NCBI GenBank assembly: GCA_038040385.1
Contig: JBBPII010000012.1
Coordinates: 62,001-126,000 of the forward strand
Source of the DNA: Gilichinskyi gelida
GTDB lineage: Bacteria > Acidobacteriota > Thermoanaerobaculia > Gp7-AA8
DNA: 64,000 bases
Reading direction: 5' to 3'
Part shown: in pieces, positions 51,761-59,818 of the stretch
Layout of the letters: each line of letters begins with the position of its first letter
Position numbering within the stretch: the stretch's first letter is position 1
Translations under genes and position numbers: made by a program
The notes under the pieces: generated by a model
What the model was told of the DNA's origin: nothing
Database searches by the model: none
Seen by the model: only the letters and a program-made list of their open reading frames with translations

Positions 51761-52082
51761 GCTGCGGCGTCAGTTTCCCGCCCACGTACTGCATTAGATA
51801 AAAGTCCACCCGCTTGCGGATCAGCGTGTCGCCGGCGCGGAAGAAGTACTCGATGGTGTCGAGGGGACAGACAATGTCGGCTAGGATTCCGGTCTCTTCC
51901 TGAACCTCGCGCAGCGCCGCCTGCTCGGAGGTCTCGCCCTTGGAAACCGCTCCTTTGGGAAGGCCCCAGCGGCTGCGGCCGCGAGTGGCGATCATGGCCA
52001 CGTAGGGGCGGCCGTCGAAGAAGTGGATGACCGCGCCCCCGGAGGAGTGCTCGTTGCGCGACTTCCGGCGGCTTTCAGCCAT
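51621..52082 (-). CDS. NUDIX hydrolase
   Basis: 153 residues. The Nudix box reads GAVSKGETSEQAALREVQEETGIL (matching Gx5Ex7REUxEExGU), preceded by GGAVIHFFDGRPYVAMI and RGRSRWGLPKG. The segment YFFRAGDTLIRKRVDFYLMQY is seen in the subgroup related to diadenosine or nucleotide diphosphate hydrolases. It cleaves a nucleoside diphosphate linked to some group; the substrate cannot be told. The stop overlaps the 3' part of the PE gene (140 bases), and the codon pattern shows that the NUDIX frame is the native one. It starts 124 bases from the opposing gene at 52207, with room for a promoter. Confidence 0.92.
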   Translation of the reverse strand: MAESRRKSRNEHSSGGAVIHFFDGRPYVAMIATRGRSRWGLPKGAVSKGETSEQAALREVQEETGILADIVCPLDTIEYFFRAGDTLIRKRVDFYLMQYVGGKLTPQLTEVDDVEWVELSESIRRASFESEKKLLSAALEQIESVAKRASSST

Positions 52083-52206
52083 GAGGCGATTGTATCCGGT
52101 GGCTAACCTTTCCGGCCGTATCGCGTATTGGTAGAGGGGAGTGTGACGTTTCAGTCAACATGACGTACCATTTCCATACGCGCAAAACGACTCGAGGAGG
52201 TCCAGC

Positions 52207-52638
52207 ATGCCTTCGGTAGGAATCATCACCGGCGTTGGGGTAGTCGTGTTGGTCGCGCTCGTATACCTGTTCCTTCGCGTCCGGATGAAGGACTTGCTCG
52301 ACGAGACCATCAAGAGACGCAGCGCCACTTCCCGCGTCTGCACGCGCGCGGATTTCGTCGAGGGGATGGAGCGGATCCCGGTGGCGCTGGCGCTCACCGA
52401 CGACACCATCTACTACGAGAACTCCGACCTGCAAGCCTCGCTGGAGCTGAAGCAGATCGACGAAGTCGAGTACGACGACGAGACGGCGACCGGTCAGTCG
52501 GTGGACGGCAAGGCGCTGCGGCTGCGGGCGCACGGACATACGTTCGAGTTCGTGATGGATTCGAACACCGCGCGGCTCTGGCAGACCGCGCTGCCGCCGC
52601 ACCGGCTCGACGAAGGCCCCGCCGCGCAGGCGATGTAA
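52207..52638 (+). CDS. Small membrane-anchored protein of unknown function
   Basis: 143 residues. The start ATG at 52207 follows a strong ribosome site GAGGAGG. One N-terminal membrane segment (GIITGVGVVVLVALVYLFL) places the rest in the cytoplasm. The soluble part has a basic stretch (RMKDLLDETIKRRSATSR), then a likely small beta domain (IPVALALTDDTIYYENSDLQASLELKQIDEVEYDDE in parts; TFEFVMDSNTARLWQTALPP). The layout resembles PH-like/GRAM-like domains but no family is confirmed. It stands alone, before the tRNA genes. Confidence 0.78.
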   Translation: MPSVGIITGVGVVVLVALVYLFLRVRMKDLLDETIKRRSATSRVCTRADFVEGMERIPVALALTDDTIYYENSDLQASLELKQIDEVEYDDETATGQSVDGKALRLRAHGHTFEFVMDSNTARLWQTALPPHRLDEGPAAQAM

Positions 52639-52691
52639 CGGAATCGGGCTCGCCGAAGTCACTGTTGTGTAGTTGTTTCCGCGCACCGCGT

Positions 52692-52768
<77 letters not shown>

Positions 52769-52787
52769 ACTTCATCGTCCCTCACCA

Positions 52788-52864
52788 CTCCCCGTAGCTC
52801 AGGTGGACAGAGCAACAGCCTTCTAAGCTGTGGGTCGCTGGTTCGAGTCCAGCCGGGGAGACCA
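52788..52864 (+). tRNA. tRNA-Arg (TCT)
   Basis: 77 nt with CCA. Acceptor CTCCCCG / CGGGGAG, anticodon loop CTTCTAA with anticodon TCT, and T arm CTGGTTCGAGTCCAG. It lies 19 bases after tRNA-Pro and 170 bases before the sigma factor gene. That 170-base stretch has no gene; an A/T-rich GGAAAT...CATAAT pair near 52955-52985 could be a promoter but is uncertain. Confidence 0.97.
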
Positions 52865-53033
52865 AGTTCGGGTGAAACGTTTAGCCGTCCTCGGGCACCA
52901 GTCAGTACGAGAGATGGCAATGTCAGCAGAAATCCGTGAACTCAGAGGGTGTGGAAATCCCCCTACCGCGCACTCCATAATCAGAAGCACACATTCCAGG
53001 ACCAGCAACAAAAGCTTCTTGATTGGGAGGCCC

Positions 53034-53615
53034 GTGGAGTTCTATCCCTTCGACGCGGAGTACGTGCGCCGCCTCTGCGCTGGAGAGGCGGAAGTACAGG
53101 AACACTTCTCGATCTACTTCGCCGAGCGCCTGCGAATGAAACTCCGTAGCGGCAGGTACTCTCGGGATGAAACCAACGACATCATCCAAGACACCTTTCT
53201 CCGCGCTCTCGACAAGCTTCGCAGCGGCGAGCTCCGGAAGCCCGGGAGTTTGGGCGCATTCGTCTTCGGGATCTGCAAGAACATCTGTCTGGAGCGCTCG
53301 CGGCCGAAGAAACTGGAGCCGCTCCCCCATGACTACTCACCGCCGAGCACGGACAATCCCGAGCGGGACACGTTAGAGGCCGAGCGCGCCAGAGCCTTGC
53401 GGCGCACCATCAGCGAAATGCCGCCGAAAGAGCGGGGGCTGCTGATTGCCTACTTTTTTGACGAGCGGTCCAAGCCTGATATCTGCAAAGAGTTTGGCGT
53501 CACCAAAGACTACCTCCGCGTCTGCCTCTGCCGGGCGAAGAAGTCACTGAAGCGTCGTTTTCTCGAGAAATTCGACGAAAAGTACAAACCCAACGACGAA
53601 AAAAAGGATCACTGA
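53034..53615 (+). CDS. RNA polymerase sigma factor (ECF-like)
   Basis: 193 residues from GTG 53034, which has GGGAGG six bases upstream. Sigma region 2 is represented by EHFSIYFAERLRMKLRS and DIIQDTFLRALDKL (DIxQDTFLR is the typical helix 2.2), region 4 by ARALRRTISEMPPKERGLLIAYFFDERSKPDICKEFGVTKDYLRVCLCRAKKSL in parts, the helix-turn-helix of region 4.2. The linker is short and there is no region 1 or 3. The length and the following zinc anti-sigma gene fit an ECF sigma factor. It starts the operon sigma / anti-sigma / 285-residue protein / TPR-CHAT, which it may itself transcribe. Confidence 0.92.
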   Translation: MEFYPFDAEYVRRLCAGEAEVQEHFSIYFAERLRMKLRSGRYSRDETNDIIQDTFLRALDKLRSGELRKPGSLGAFVFGICKNICLERSRPKKLEPLPHDYSPPSTDNPERDTLEAERARALRRTISEMPPKERGLLIAYFFDERSKPDICKEFGVTKDYLRVCLCRAKKSLKRRFLEKFDEKYKPNDEKKDH

Positions 53616-53619
53616 GGCC

Positions 53620-54246
53620 ATGACTCACGATGAAGCGATCCACGACGGCGCGACCGAACGCTACGTCCTCGACGAGATGACGAACGAGGAGCGCGACGAC
53701 TTCGAAGAACATTATTTCGACTGCGCGGTCTGCGCCGAGGACGTGAAAGCGGCCATCGCCATTCGAGACGGGAGTCTGGCTTTCGTCGAACCGGTCATCG
53801 TGGATCCCGTCATTCCATTCGAGCAGCGCCGGCGCAGATTGCCGGCCTCATTCGCGGCGGCGGCGGCAGTCGCGGTGGCGCTTCTCGGATGGATGCAGTT
53901 TGGTGTCGTAGAGCCGCTGCGGAGCGCGGTGGCGGAGGCGCGCGAACCGTATACGCCGAAAACCTATCCGCTGGAAAATCTCCGTGGCACTCGAATCGAA
54001 GTAGCCAATTCGACATCGGGAGCCCAGCTCGATGTCGACACCTCGGCCGTCGCCGGCCACCCGGGGCCGTACACCTGCCGCATCGTCGACGCCCAGAACC
54101 GCCCGCACGGCGCGGCCTTTACCAGCAGCGCCGACGATCAGAAGATCGTCATCCCCCCCAAAGGTCTCAAGCCTGGCGACTACACAATTCGTGTGTCCGA
54201 CGCGAACCAGAAGGTCGTCACTGAATATCCAATTGCCGTCCGATGA
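53620..54246 (+). CDS. Membrane-anchored ZAS-type anti-sigma factor
   Basis: 208 residues. The N-terminal zinc anti-sigma motif is present: His31-x3-Cys35-x2-Cys38 in EEHYFDCAVCAED. One membrane segment (about 68-90; SFAAAAAVAVALLGWMQFGV) follows, then a periplasmic beta-rich domain (about 110-208; RIEVANSTSGAQLDVDTS, GPYTCRIVDAQNRP, PGDYTIRV). It binds the sigma factor at the membrane and releases it on a signal, likely by proteolysis or a redox/Zn change. It begins 4 bases after the sigma gene. The following genes encode a candidate protease (CHAT) and its possible targets. Confidence 0.9.
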   Translation: MTHDEAIHDGATERYVLDEMTNEERDDFEEHYFDCAVCAEDVKAAIAIRDGSLAFVEPVIVDPVIPFEQRRRRLPASFAAAAAVAVALLGWMQFGVVEPLRSAVAEAREPYTPKTYPLENLRGTRIEVANSTSGAQLDVDTSAVAGHPGPYTCRIVDAQNRPHGAAFTSSADDQKIVIPPKGLKPGDYTIRVSDANQKVVTEYPIAVR

Positions 54247-54268
54247 ACAGCAGAGAAGAGAGGACCTC

Positions 54269-55126
54269 ATGTCGTACGACAGCAAGCAACAGATTTTCCT
54301 GTACCACGCCTATGCGCACGGGTGTGGCGGGTTCCTCGAGCGCAAGAACCAGCTCCTCGCCATACCGAGCGTAGGCGGCGCCGCCCTCTCCATCGCCGGA
54401 GGGGAGGCGTACGGCGAGACTGGACGGTTCGAATGGGCACCCCCGTTCGAGCCCGACCCGCCGCGTGGGTTTTACCTCGCAGTGGACCGGGTCACCAGCC
54501 ACCTGTGGACGGAGGAAACCGAGCACGCGTGGATCACCAACGCCGACGTTCGCGTCTACGGGTTCAACCTCTCCGAACGGGTGAAGGTCGGTCTCATGGT
54601 CAACCGGCTGACGTCGACGCACCTGAAAGGGCTCAATCGGGAGGCGCTTCCCGATGGAGGGCAGCCGCACATCAGTTTCAACGGGAGCCAGTTCTGGAAC
54701 GTCTTCATCGACAACGCGCCGGTCGCGATCTCGGTCGACAGCGATCTCGACAGCTATCCGACTCACGTCGGATTGAAGGGCGTCGTTACTCAGGCGACGC
54801 CGACCCCCTACTGCCCCGGCAATCTCTCCGTGGCAAGCCCGCAATACATGCGCGATCTGGCGACGAAGTACACATCCAACAAACTCACGCGCTGCTCGAT
54901 CGTCGGCGAGATTGGTCATGGCAAGGCATACGGGTATTCTGTCGACCTCACCGACAGCGCCGCTCCCGACGATCCGAGCAAGAACCTCGGTCGCGTCTTC
55001 TTCGGCGAAATGCTGGTGGGCGACGAAATGAAACGCCTCAACATGATTCGATGGGACCTCGGCTGCGATAGCTGCGGCGGCGGAAGCGGCGGCGGCGCCG
55101 ACATGAACGGATTGCCCATGCCATGA
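54269..55126 (+). CDS. CHAT-operon protein A (no signal peptide), paralogue of 57595 gene
   Basis: 285 residues from ATG 54269 (ribosome site GAGAGG). No signal peptide or membrane segment. The sequence is beta-rich: ITNADVRVYGFNLSERVKVG, PHISFNGSQFWNVFIDNAPVAI, GHGKAYGYSVDLTDS, LGRVFFGEMLVGDEMKRL and NMIRWDLGCDSCG, then a Gly-rich tail (GGGSGGGADMNGLPMP). The 57595 protein shows the same order of motifs (ITRSSVSI, FSFAGSRIDGLTVRGEPVDVAID, TKGYALPI, LGHVIVKPGERRLAMIRIDLG), so the two look like paralogues, one cytoplasmic and one secreted. A choice-of-anchor P-like fold is possible but not certain. The stop overlaps the CHAT start (ATGA), so they are translated together. Confidence 0.75.
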   Translation: MSYDSKQQIFLYHAYAHGCGGFLERKNQLLAIPSVGGAALSIAGGEAYGETGRFEWAPPFEPDPPRGFYLAVDRVTSHLWTEETEHAWITNADVRVYGFNLSERVKVGLMVNRLTSTHLKGLNREALPDGGQPHISFNGSQFWNVFIDNAPVAISVDSDLDSYPTHVGLKGVVTQATPTPYCPGNLSVASPQYMRDLATKYTSNKLTRCSIVGEIGHGKAYGYSVDLTDSAAPDDPSKNLGRVFFGEMLVGDEMKRLNMIRWDLGCDSCGGGSGGGADMNGLPMP

Positions 55127-57507
55127 AAACCCGGGCGATCGTGACGCTCCTGCTTCTGCTGGTCGCGTCGGCGTTCACGGTCGCGCGGAAGCAACGCGTC
55201 ACACCCGAGGAGTTGTACGCTGAGGCGCGGCTCGCCTTTGATCGCGGCTACATTAACGACGCGCTTTCGTTGGCGCGTAAAGGGCAGGAGCGTTTCGGAA
55301 AGAATCTCAAGTGGCAGGAGCTGTTCGGGATCATAGCCATCGAGGCACTAAGCCGACAGCGCGATCCTCGAGCTGAGGCAGAACTCGATCGCACGCCGAG
55401 CTCCGGCAATCCCGAGGCAACGATACGCCGCCTGATGGCGCGCGGATACGTGCTGCGGAATGCCGAAGTCCTGGAGGAGGCCGATCGCTTGGCCACTCGA
55501 CAGATGCCTTCGCTTCGAGCGGAAATCGCCGTTCGGCGGGCGGTAGCCTGCTTCTGGAAGGACGACTATGACTGCGTCGAACGCTTCGCGAATCAGGCAC
55601 TCGCGCTGGTCGATCGTTCGCGGGAACCATATGTTTTTGCCAATGCCCACGGCAATGTCGCCTTGGCGGCGATGCGGCGCCGGCACTATCAGGAGGCAAT
55701 CGAACGCTACGACCGCAGCATGCGGTTCGCCCACGTCGCCCTCGCCAAGGGAACGCTCTCGAGGATGCTCCTCAACTATGGCTGGTCCTTCATGCAGCTC
55801 GGCGATGCCGACGAAGCGAAGGCGGCATTTCGGAAAGGGGTTGAGATCGCGCGTGAGCAGGGCGATCGTCTCGCCGAGTTGACCCTTCTCGGCAACATCT
55901 CCAGTGCGGCGATCGCCCAGCAGCGTTTTGACGAGGCGCTTTCCTTCGCCCAGAGGTCGCTCGATGTCGCTCGAAAGTACGAAAAGGCCGTGCACACGGC
56001 TCTCGCGCTGACCAACCTCGCTCAGGCGCAAATCGAGCTCGGCCACGCCGAGGCCGCGCGAAAAGCGAACGATGAAGCACTCGCTTTGTACGAGACTGCC
56101 GGCGGTGACAAGAGCTATGCGCTCCTCAACGCGGCGCGCATCGACGCGCTGACAGGCGCGCGAGACGCGGCAATGGTGACGCTCGCCGGTCTCGAAAAAT
56201 CGAAAGATCTTCCGCTGCGCTGGAACGTGCAGGCCACCATGGCGAACATCTATGCCGCGGAAGGACGCGTGCCGGACGCGGAGCGAATGTACGAGGCAGC
56301 GCTCGACACCGGCGACGATGCCAGCGTCATGACGCAATCGAGTGAGAGCTATCTCTTCGCCTTCGAGTCGAACCTCATCCGCACGAACGACCAATACATC
56401 GAGTTTCTCCTCCGCGCCGGCCGGCCGCTTGACGCGCTGCACGTCGCGGAGCGGACCCGGGCGCGCACGCTCCTTCGCGACAGCGAGAAACCGCCGTTCG
56501 CTCCGGTGCAGGCGGCGCGCATTCACCACGCGACGATCCTCTCCTACTGGCTCGCGCCCAAACGCTCGCTGCTCTGGGTGATCACGGCCGACGGCGTGTC
56601 CGTCGTAACGCTGCCGCCCGGCGCGGCGATCGACGGGTTGATCGACGCCTATCGCGACGAGATCCTCTCGCGCACCGCATCGCTGGACAGCGCGCGCGGC
56701 GCGCGGCTGTTCCAACTACTTGTCGCTCCCGCCTTGCAGCGCGCTCGCTCGAGCCGCTTCATCATCATTCCGGACGGTCACCTCAACGTCATCAGCCTCG
56801 AGTCACTGGTATCGGGCGATCCCAGGCCGCACTACTGGATCGAGGACGCGACGGTCAGCTACGCCCCCGCTCTCGCCCTGATCCCGCCCGCCGCGGAGCA
56901 TCGCCCGTTTCGCGAGGCGCACGCTCTGCTGATGGGCAACGTTCCGGCGCAGGGAGCGCAGTTCCCGGCCCTGCCGTACGCGCGCCTGGAGATCGAGCGC
57001 ATCGCGCGCCATTTCGGCGAGCGATGCCGCATCGTTACCGGCGATGACGCGACGCCAGCGGCGTATCTGACGGCCGACCTCCGGCGGGTCTCGCACGTCC
57101 ATTTCGTCGCGCACGGGACAGCCAGCATGCGATCGCCGCTCGAGTCGTCGGTCATCCTTTCGCGCGGCACGTTGTCGGGCCGCGAGATCACGCGCACGCC
57201 GCTCAGCGCGGAGCTGGTCACCGTCTCGAGCTGCAACAGTGCCGGGCGCCGCAGCTACGCCGGCGAGGGTCCGGTCGGTCTCGCCTGGGCCTTTCTCCGC
57301 GCCGGCGCGCGGCGCGTGGTTGCATCGCAGTGGGACGTGAGCGACACGGCGACGGCGAGCGTGATGGATGGGATGTACCGCGCGCTCGCCACCGATCGCG
57401 CGCCGGCAGAGGCGTTGCGGGAGGCGAAGATCGAGCTGCTGCGCTCGCAGAACAAACAGGCCCGCCCCTTCTACTGGGCCCCCTTCATCCTCTACGGAGC
57501 ACCATGA
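55123..57507 (+). CDS. TPR-CHAT protein (caspase-like peptidase)
   Basis: 794 residues. N-terminal hydrophobic segment (MKTRAIVTLLLLLVASAFTVA) acting as signal or membrane anchor. Residues about 25-430 hold about eight to ten TPR-like helical hairpins (for example AFDRGYINDALSLARKG, MQLGDADEAKAAFRKGVEIA, QQRFDEALSFAQRSLDVARK, ELGHAEAARKANDEALALYE). The CHAT domain is about 480-794; the caspase-like dyad is His664 in HFVAHGTASMRSPLESS and Cys704 in VTVSSCNSAGRR, followed by GLAWAFLRAGARRVVASQWDVSD and PFYWAPFILYG at the end. CHAT domains are clan CD cysteine peptidases. The gene follows a sigma/anti-sigma pair, and flanking genes 54269 and 57595 may encode substrates or partners. Confidence 0.93.
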   Translation: MKTRAIVTLLLLLVASAFTVARKQRVTPEELYAEARLAFDRGYINDALSLARKGQERFGKNLKWQELFGIIAIEALSRQRDPRAEAELDRTPSSGNPEATIRRLMARGYVLRNAEVLEEADRLATRQMPSLRAEIAVRRAVACFWKDDYDCVERFANQALALVDRSREPYVFANAHGNVALAAMRRRHYQEAIERYDRSMRFAHVALAKGTLSRMLLNYGWSFMQLGDADEAKAAFRKGVEIAREQGDRLAELTLLGNISSAAIAQQRFDEALSFAQRSLDVARKYEKAVHTALALTNLAQAQIELGHAEAARKANDEALALYETAGGDKSYALLNAARIDALTGARDAAMVTLAGLEKSKDLPLRWNVQATMANIYAAEGRVPDAERMYEAALDTGDDASVMTQSSESYLFAFESNLIRTNDQYIEFLLRAGRPLDALHVAERTRARTLLRDSEKPPFAPVQAARIHHATILSYWLAPKRSLLWVITADGVSVVTLPPGAAIDGLIDAYRDEILSRTASLDSARGARLFQLLVAPALQRARSSRFIIIPDGHLNVISLESLVSGDPRPHYWIEDATVSYAPALALIPPAAEHRPFREAHALLMGNVPAQGAQFPALPYARLEIERIARHFGERCRIVTGDDATPAAYLTADLRRVSHVHFVAHGTASMRSPLESSVILSRGTLSGREITRTPLSAELVTVSSCNSAGRRSYAGEGPVGLAWAFLRAGARRVVASQWDVSDTATASVMDGMYRALATDRAPAEALREAKIELLRSQNKQARPFYWAPFILYGAP

Positions 57508-57594
57508 CCGCTCGATCGTAGGCCTTTCCGATCTTGTGCGTTGCGCAGTCGACGCCGCGAGCATACGTTCATTACTTACCGAAAGGGGTATTTG

Positions 57595-58347
57595 ATGAAA
57601 CATCGTTTCTGGACGATCGGCGTTGCTCTGCTTGTTTCCCTTCCACTCTTCGCTCAGGAACCGCGGCATCTCTTCCACGCCTCGGCGTTAGCTGTCGAAG
57701 GGCGCGCTGACGGTCATGAGATTGCCCGGCAAGCAGGAGTGGTCTTGCCTGAGAGCGGCGGCTCGCTCTCGCAACGCGTGGAGCAGTTCGACGATGGCGT
57801 CGTTCGATTCGCCGAGGCGATCTCCGAGGTCACTGGCATTGAGCGCGACGGAGTGGCCATCACCAGGTCGAGCGTTTCCATTCGCGACATCGACATCATG
57901 GGTGTCGTGCACGCCGATCGGATCGTATTGCGCACCACGGCGCGCCAGGGCATTGATGACGCGGAGGCAACGTTCTCCTTCGCCGGCTCGCGCATCGATG
58001 GCCTCACCGTGCGCGGCGAGCCCGTAGACGTCGCGATCGATACGCAGCGGTTCAATCGCGCATCGACGTTCGGGCAGCTACGCGAGAAGGTCCGCTCGGA
58101 GCGTGAGGGATTCGCCATCGAACGTGCCGGTTCGATCTCCGACTCGATCGTGCGATCGATCAACCTCGCTTCGCTCGGCAGCACGAAGGGTTATGCGCTT
58201 CCGATCGAGGGCGTCGGCACGCTCTACCTCGGTCACGTCATCGTCAAGCCCGGCGAGCGACGGTTGGCCATGATTCGCATCGACCTCGGCCGGCGCGGCA
58301 TGATCGGCATCGGTGTAAACGACACGAACGGCGAGACGGTGCCGTAA
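57595..58347 (+). CDS. CHAT-operon protein B (secreted), paralogue of 54269 gene
   Basis: 250 residues from ATG 57595, with an AAAGGGG ribosome site. Signal peptide MKHRFWTIGVALLVSLPLFAQ. The mature part is beta-rich. It shares a motif order with the 54269 protein, notably the C-terminal TKGYALPIEGVG, LYLGHVIVKPGERRLAMIRIDLG versus KAYGYSVDLT, LGRVFFGEMLVGDEMKRLNMIRWDLG. This suggests an old duplication with change of cell location. It lies 87 bases after the CHAT gene with no clear terminator between, so it may belong to the same operon. Function unknown. Confidence 0.72.
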   Translation: MKHRFWTIGVALLVSLPLFAQEPRHLFHASALAVEGRADGHEIARQAGVVLPESGGSLSQRVEQFDDGVVRFAEAISEVTGIERDGVAITRSSVSIRDIDIMGVVHADRIVLRTTARQGIDDAEATFSFAGSRIDGLTVRGEPVDVAIDTQRFNRASTFGQLREKVRSEREGFAIERAGSISDSIVRSINLASLGSTKGYALPIEGVGTLYLGHVIVKPGERRLAMIRIDLGRRGMIGIGVNDTNGETVP

Positions 58348-58363
58348 ACCACCCGGCTGACGC

Positions 58364-58813
58364 TCATCCTCTACGGAGCCCCGTGATCGCCTTGCGCAGC
58401 GCGGCGTGACCGACGGTGACGTCGACGTCGCGCTGCAGCAGCGGCAGGTAGCGCTCGGCGAAGGCGGCGCCGGCGCTCGCGCCGAAGAGCTGTTCGAGCC
58501 GGTCGGCGACGCGCGCGGCGTCGGCGGGCTCGAAGTCGGTGCGGACCATCTCGTCGATGTCGACGATCAGCGCCGTCAGCGGCTTCAGCCAGGCGAAGAA
58601 GGGCTCGGAGTTGACGAGCTGCAGCAAGTGCGAGGGGGACTCCACCGGCGCGTAGGCGAAGGCGTAGTCGTCGCGCGTGGCGTCGATCAGGCGGCGATGC
58701 TGCGGAATCAGCGCCCGGGAGACCTCGCGCAGCGCCAGGCGGAGCGCGGCTCGTTCGGGAGTGTCGGGGGCGTGCATGGTCCGCGCGTAGAAGTCTTTTT
58801 TGTCGAAGGCCAT
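58364..58813 (-). CDS. Hypothetical protein
   Basis: 149 residues, mostly helical (REVSRALIPQHRRLIDATRDDY, SHLLQLVNSEPFFAWLKPLTALIVDIDEM, DAARVADRLEQLFGASAGAAF). No signal, membrane segment or known motif. It resembles small conserved cytoplasmic proteins of this lineage, but I do not recognise a family. ATG 58813 is used because the sequence before it is not protein-like. It converges with the 57595 gene 16 bases away and lies upstream of the tRNA-Arg region, whose 190-base spacer has no visible gene. Confidence 0.55.
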   Translation of the reverse strand: MAFDKKDFYARTMHAPDTPERAALRLALREVSRALIPQHRRLIDATRDDYAFAYAPVESPSHLLQLVNSEPFFAWLKPLTALIVDIDEMVRTDFEPADAARVADRLEQLFGASAGAAFAERYLPLLQRDVDVTVGHAALRKAITGLRRG

Positions 58814-59003
58814 GAGCGACAAAAAATCACGCCTCCACGGTTGGCTGGGGAAGGGTGGGTAGGCAGTAGCCAACCGTAGAGGCTGTGAAAACGGATGCTG
58901 CTTTGAGGCTGTCGAGTCTATCGCAACTCGTGTGCCGAGGATAGTATGGCGCGCGCCCGGCTCGGAATGTACACTTCGCGGCGTTCGTTAGCTGGCTGTG
59001 CTC

Positions 59004-59080
59004 GCACCCATAGCTTAATTGGATAGAGCATCTGACTACGGATCAGAAGGTTGCAAGTTCGAGTCTTGCTGGGTGCACCA
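59004..59080 (+). tRNA. tRNA-Arg (ACG)
   Basis: 77 nt with CCA. Acceptor GCACCCA / TGGGTGC, anticodon stem TCTGA-CTACGGA-TCAGA with anticodon ACG, and T arm GCAAGTTCGAGTCTTGC. A34 of this tRNA is the substrate of TadA, encoded just downstream. Confidence 0.97.
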
Positions 59081-59096
59081 AACGGAATCTCAACTG

Positions 59097-59119
59097 ACGG
59101 CGGGCAACGAGCCCGCCGT
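59097..59119 (+). terminator. Hairpin after tRNA-Arg(ACG)
   Basis: A perfect 9-bp stem ACGGCGGGC / GCCCGCCGT with a 5-base loop, followed by TGTACTCTTT. It probably ends the tRNA transcript and/or attenuates tadA, whose start is 16 bases later. Confidence 0.55.
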
Positions 59120-59134
59120 TGTACTCTTTGAACG

Positions 59135-59629
59135 ATGGATCAGGCGCAATGGCTTGCTGAATCGATGGCCGAAGCTCTTGCGCTTGCAGAAGAAGCGGCT
59201 CTGGCCGGCGAGATTCCGATCGGCGCGGTGGTGGTCGATCGCGACGGACGCGTCATCGGACGCGGCCGCAATCGCCGCGAAGAAGGCGACCCCCTCGGCC
59301 ACGCGGAGCTCCTGGCCATTCGCCAGGCCGCGCAAGCGATCGGCGACTGGCGGCTGGAGGGGACGACCATGGTGGTGACGCTCGAGCCGTGCGCCATGTG
59401 CGCCGGCGCCCTGGTCAACGCCCGCGTCGAGAAGCTCGTCTTCGGCGCGTACGACCCGAAGGCCGGCTTCTGCGGGACGCTCGGAAATCTCGTTCAGGAC
59501 CCTCGGCTCAATCACCGGCTGGAGGTCGTGGGGGGATTCGAAGAGGAGCGGTCGCGCGAGCTTCTGCAGCGGTTCTTTCAGCAATTGCGCAAGCGTACTC
59601 AGGATGCGGAGAGGTGGCAGAGTGGTTGA
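59135..59629 (+). CDS. tadA: tRNA-specific adenosine deaminase
   Basis: 164 residues. TadA converts A34 to inosine in tRNA-Arg(ACG). Zinc and catalytic motifs are DPLGHAELLAIRQA (HAE) and TLEPCAMCAGALVNARV (PCxxC). AEEAALAGEIPIGAVVV and KAGFCGTLGNLVQDPRLNHRLEV complete the family profile. Its substrate tRNA gene is 55 bases upstream. The last eight codons and the TGA stop lie inside the 5' part of the tRNA-Ser(CGA) gene (22-base overlap), so the C-terminal AERWQSG is encoded by tRNA sequence. No ribosome site is evident. Confidence 0.95.
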   Translation: MDQAQWLAESMAEALALAEEAALAGEIPIGAVVVDRDGRVIGRGRNRREEGDPLGHAELLAIRQAAQAIGDWRLEGTTMVVTLEPCAMCAGALVNARVEKLVFGAYDPKAGFCGTLGNLVQDPRLNHRLEVVGGFEEERSRELLQRFFQQLRKRTQDAERWQSG

Positions 59630-59697
59630 ACGCGGCGGTCTCGAAAACCGTTATGCCTTAACGGGCATCGGGGGTTCGAATCCCCCCCTCTCCGCCA
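59608..59697 (+). tRNA. tRNA-Ser (CGA)
   Basis: 90 nt with CCA and a long variable arm. Acceptor GGAGAGG / CCTCTCC, anticodon loop CTCGAAA with anticodon CGA. Its first 22 bases are also the 3' end of tadA. Confidence 0.96.
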
Positions 59698-59727
59698 GAT
59701 ACGCTAGTCCATCGATAACGAACCTCC

Positions 59728-59818
59728 GGAGAGATGGCCGAGTGGCTTAAGGCGCACGCTTGGAAAGCGTGTGTACGTTAACAGCGTACCGTGGGTTCGA
59801 ATCCCACTCTCTCCGCCA
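59728..59818 (+). tRNA. tRNA-Ser (GGA)
   Basis: 91 nt with CCA and a long variable arm. Acceptor GGAGAGA / TCTCTCC, anticodon loop TTGGAAA with anticodon GGA. The 3' end of the opposing membrane-protein gene overlaps its 3' 72 bases in antisense. Confidence 0.96.
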
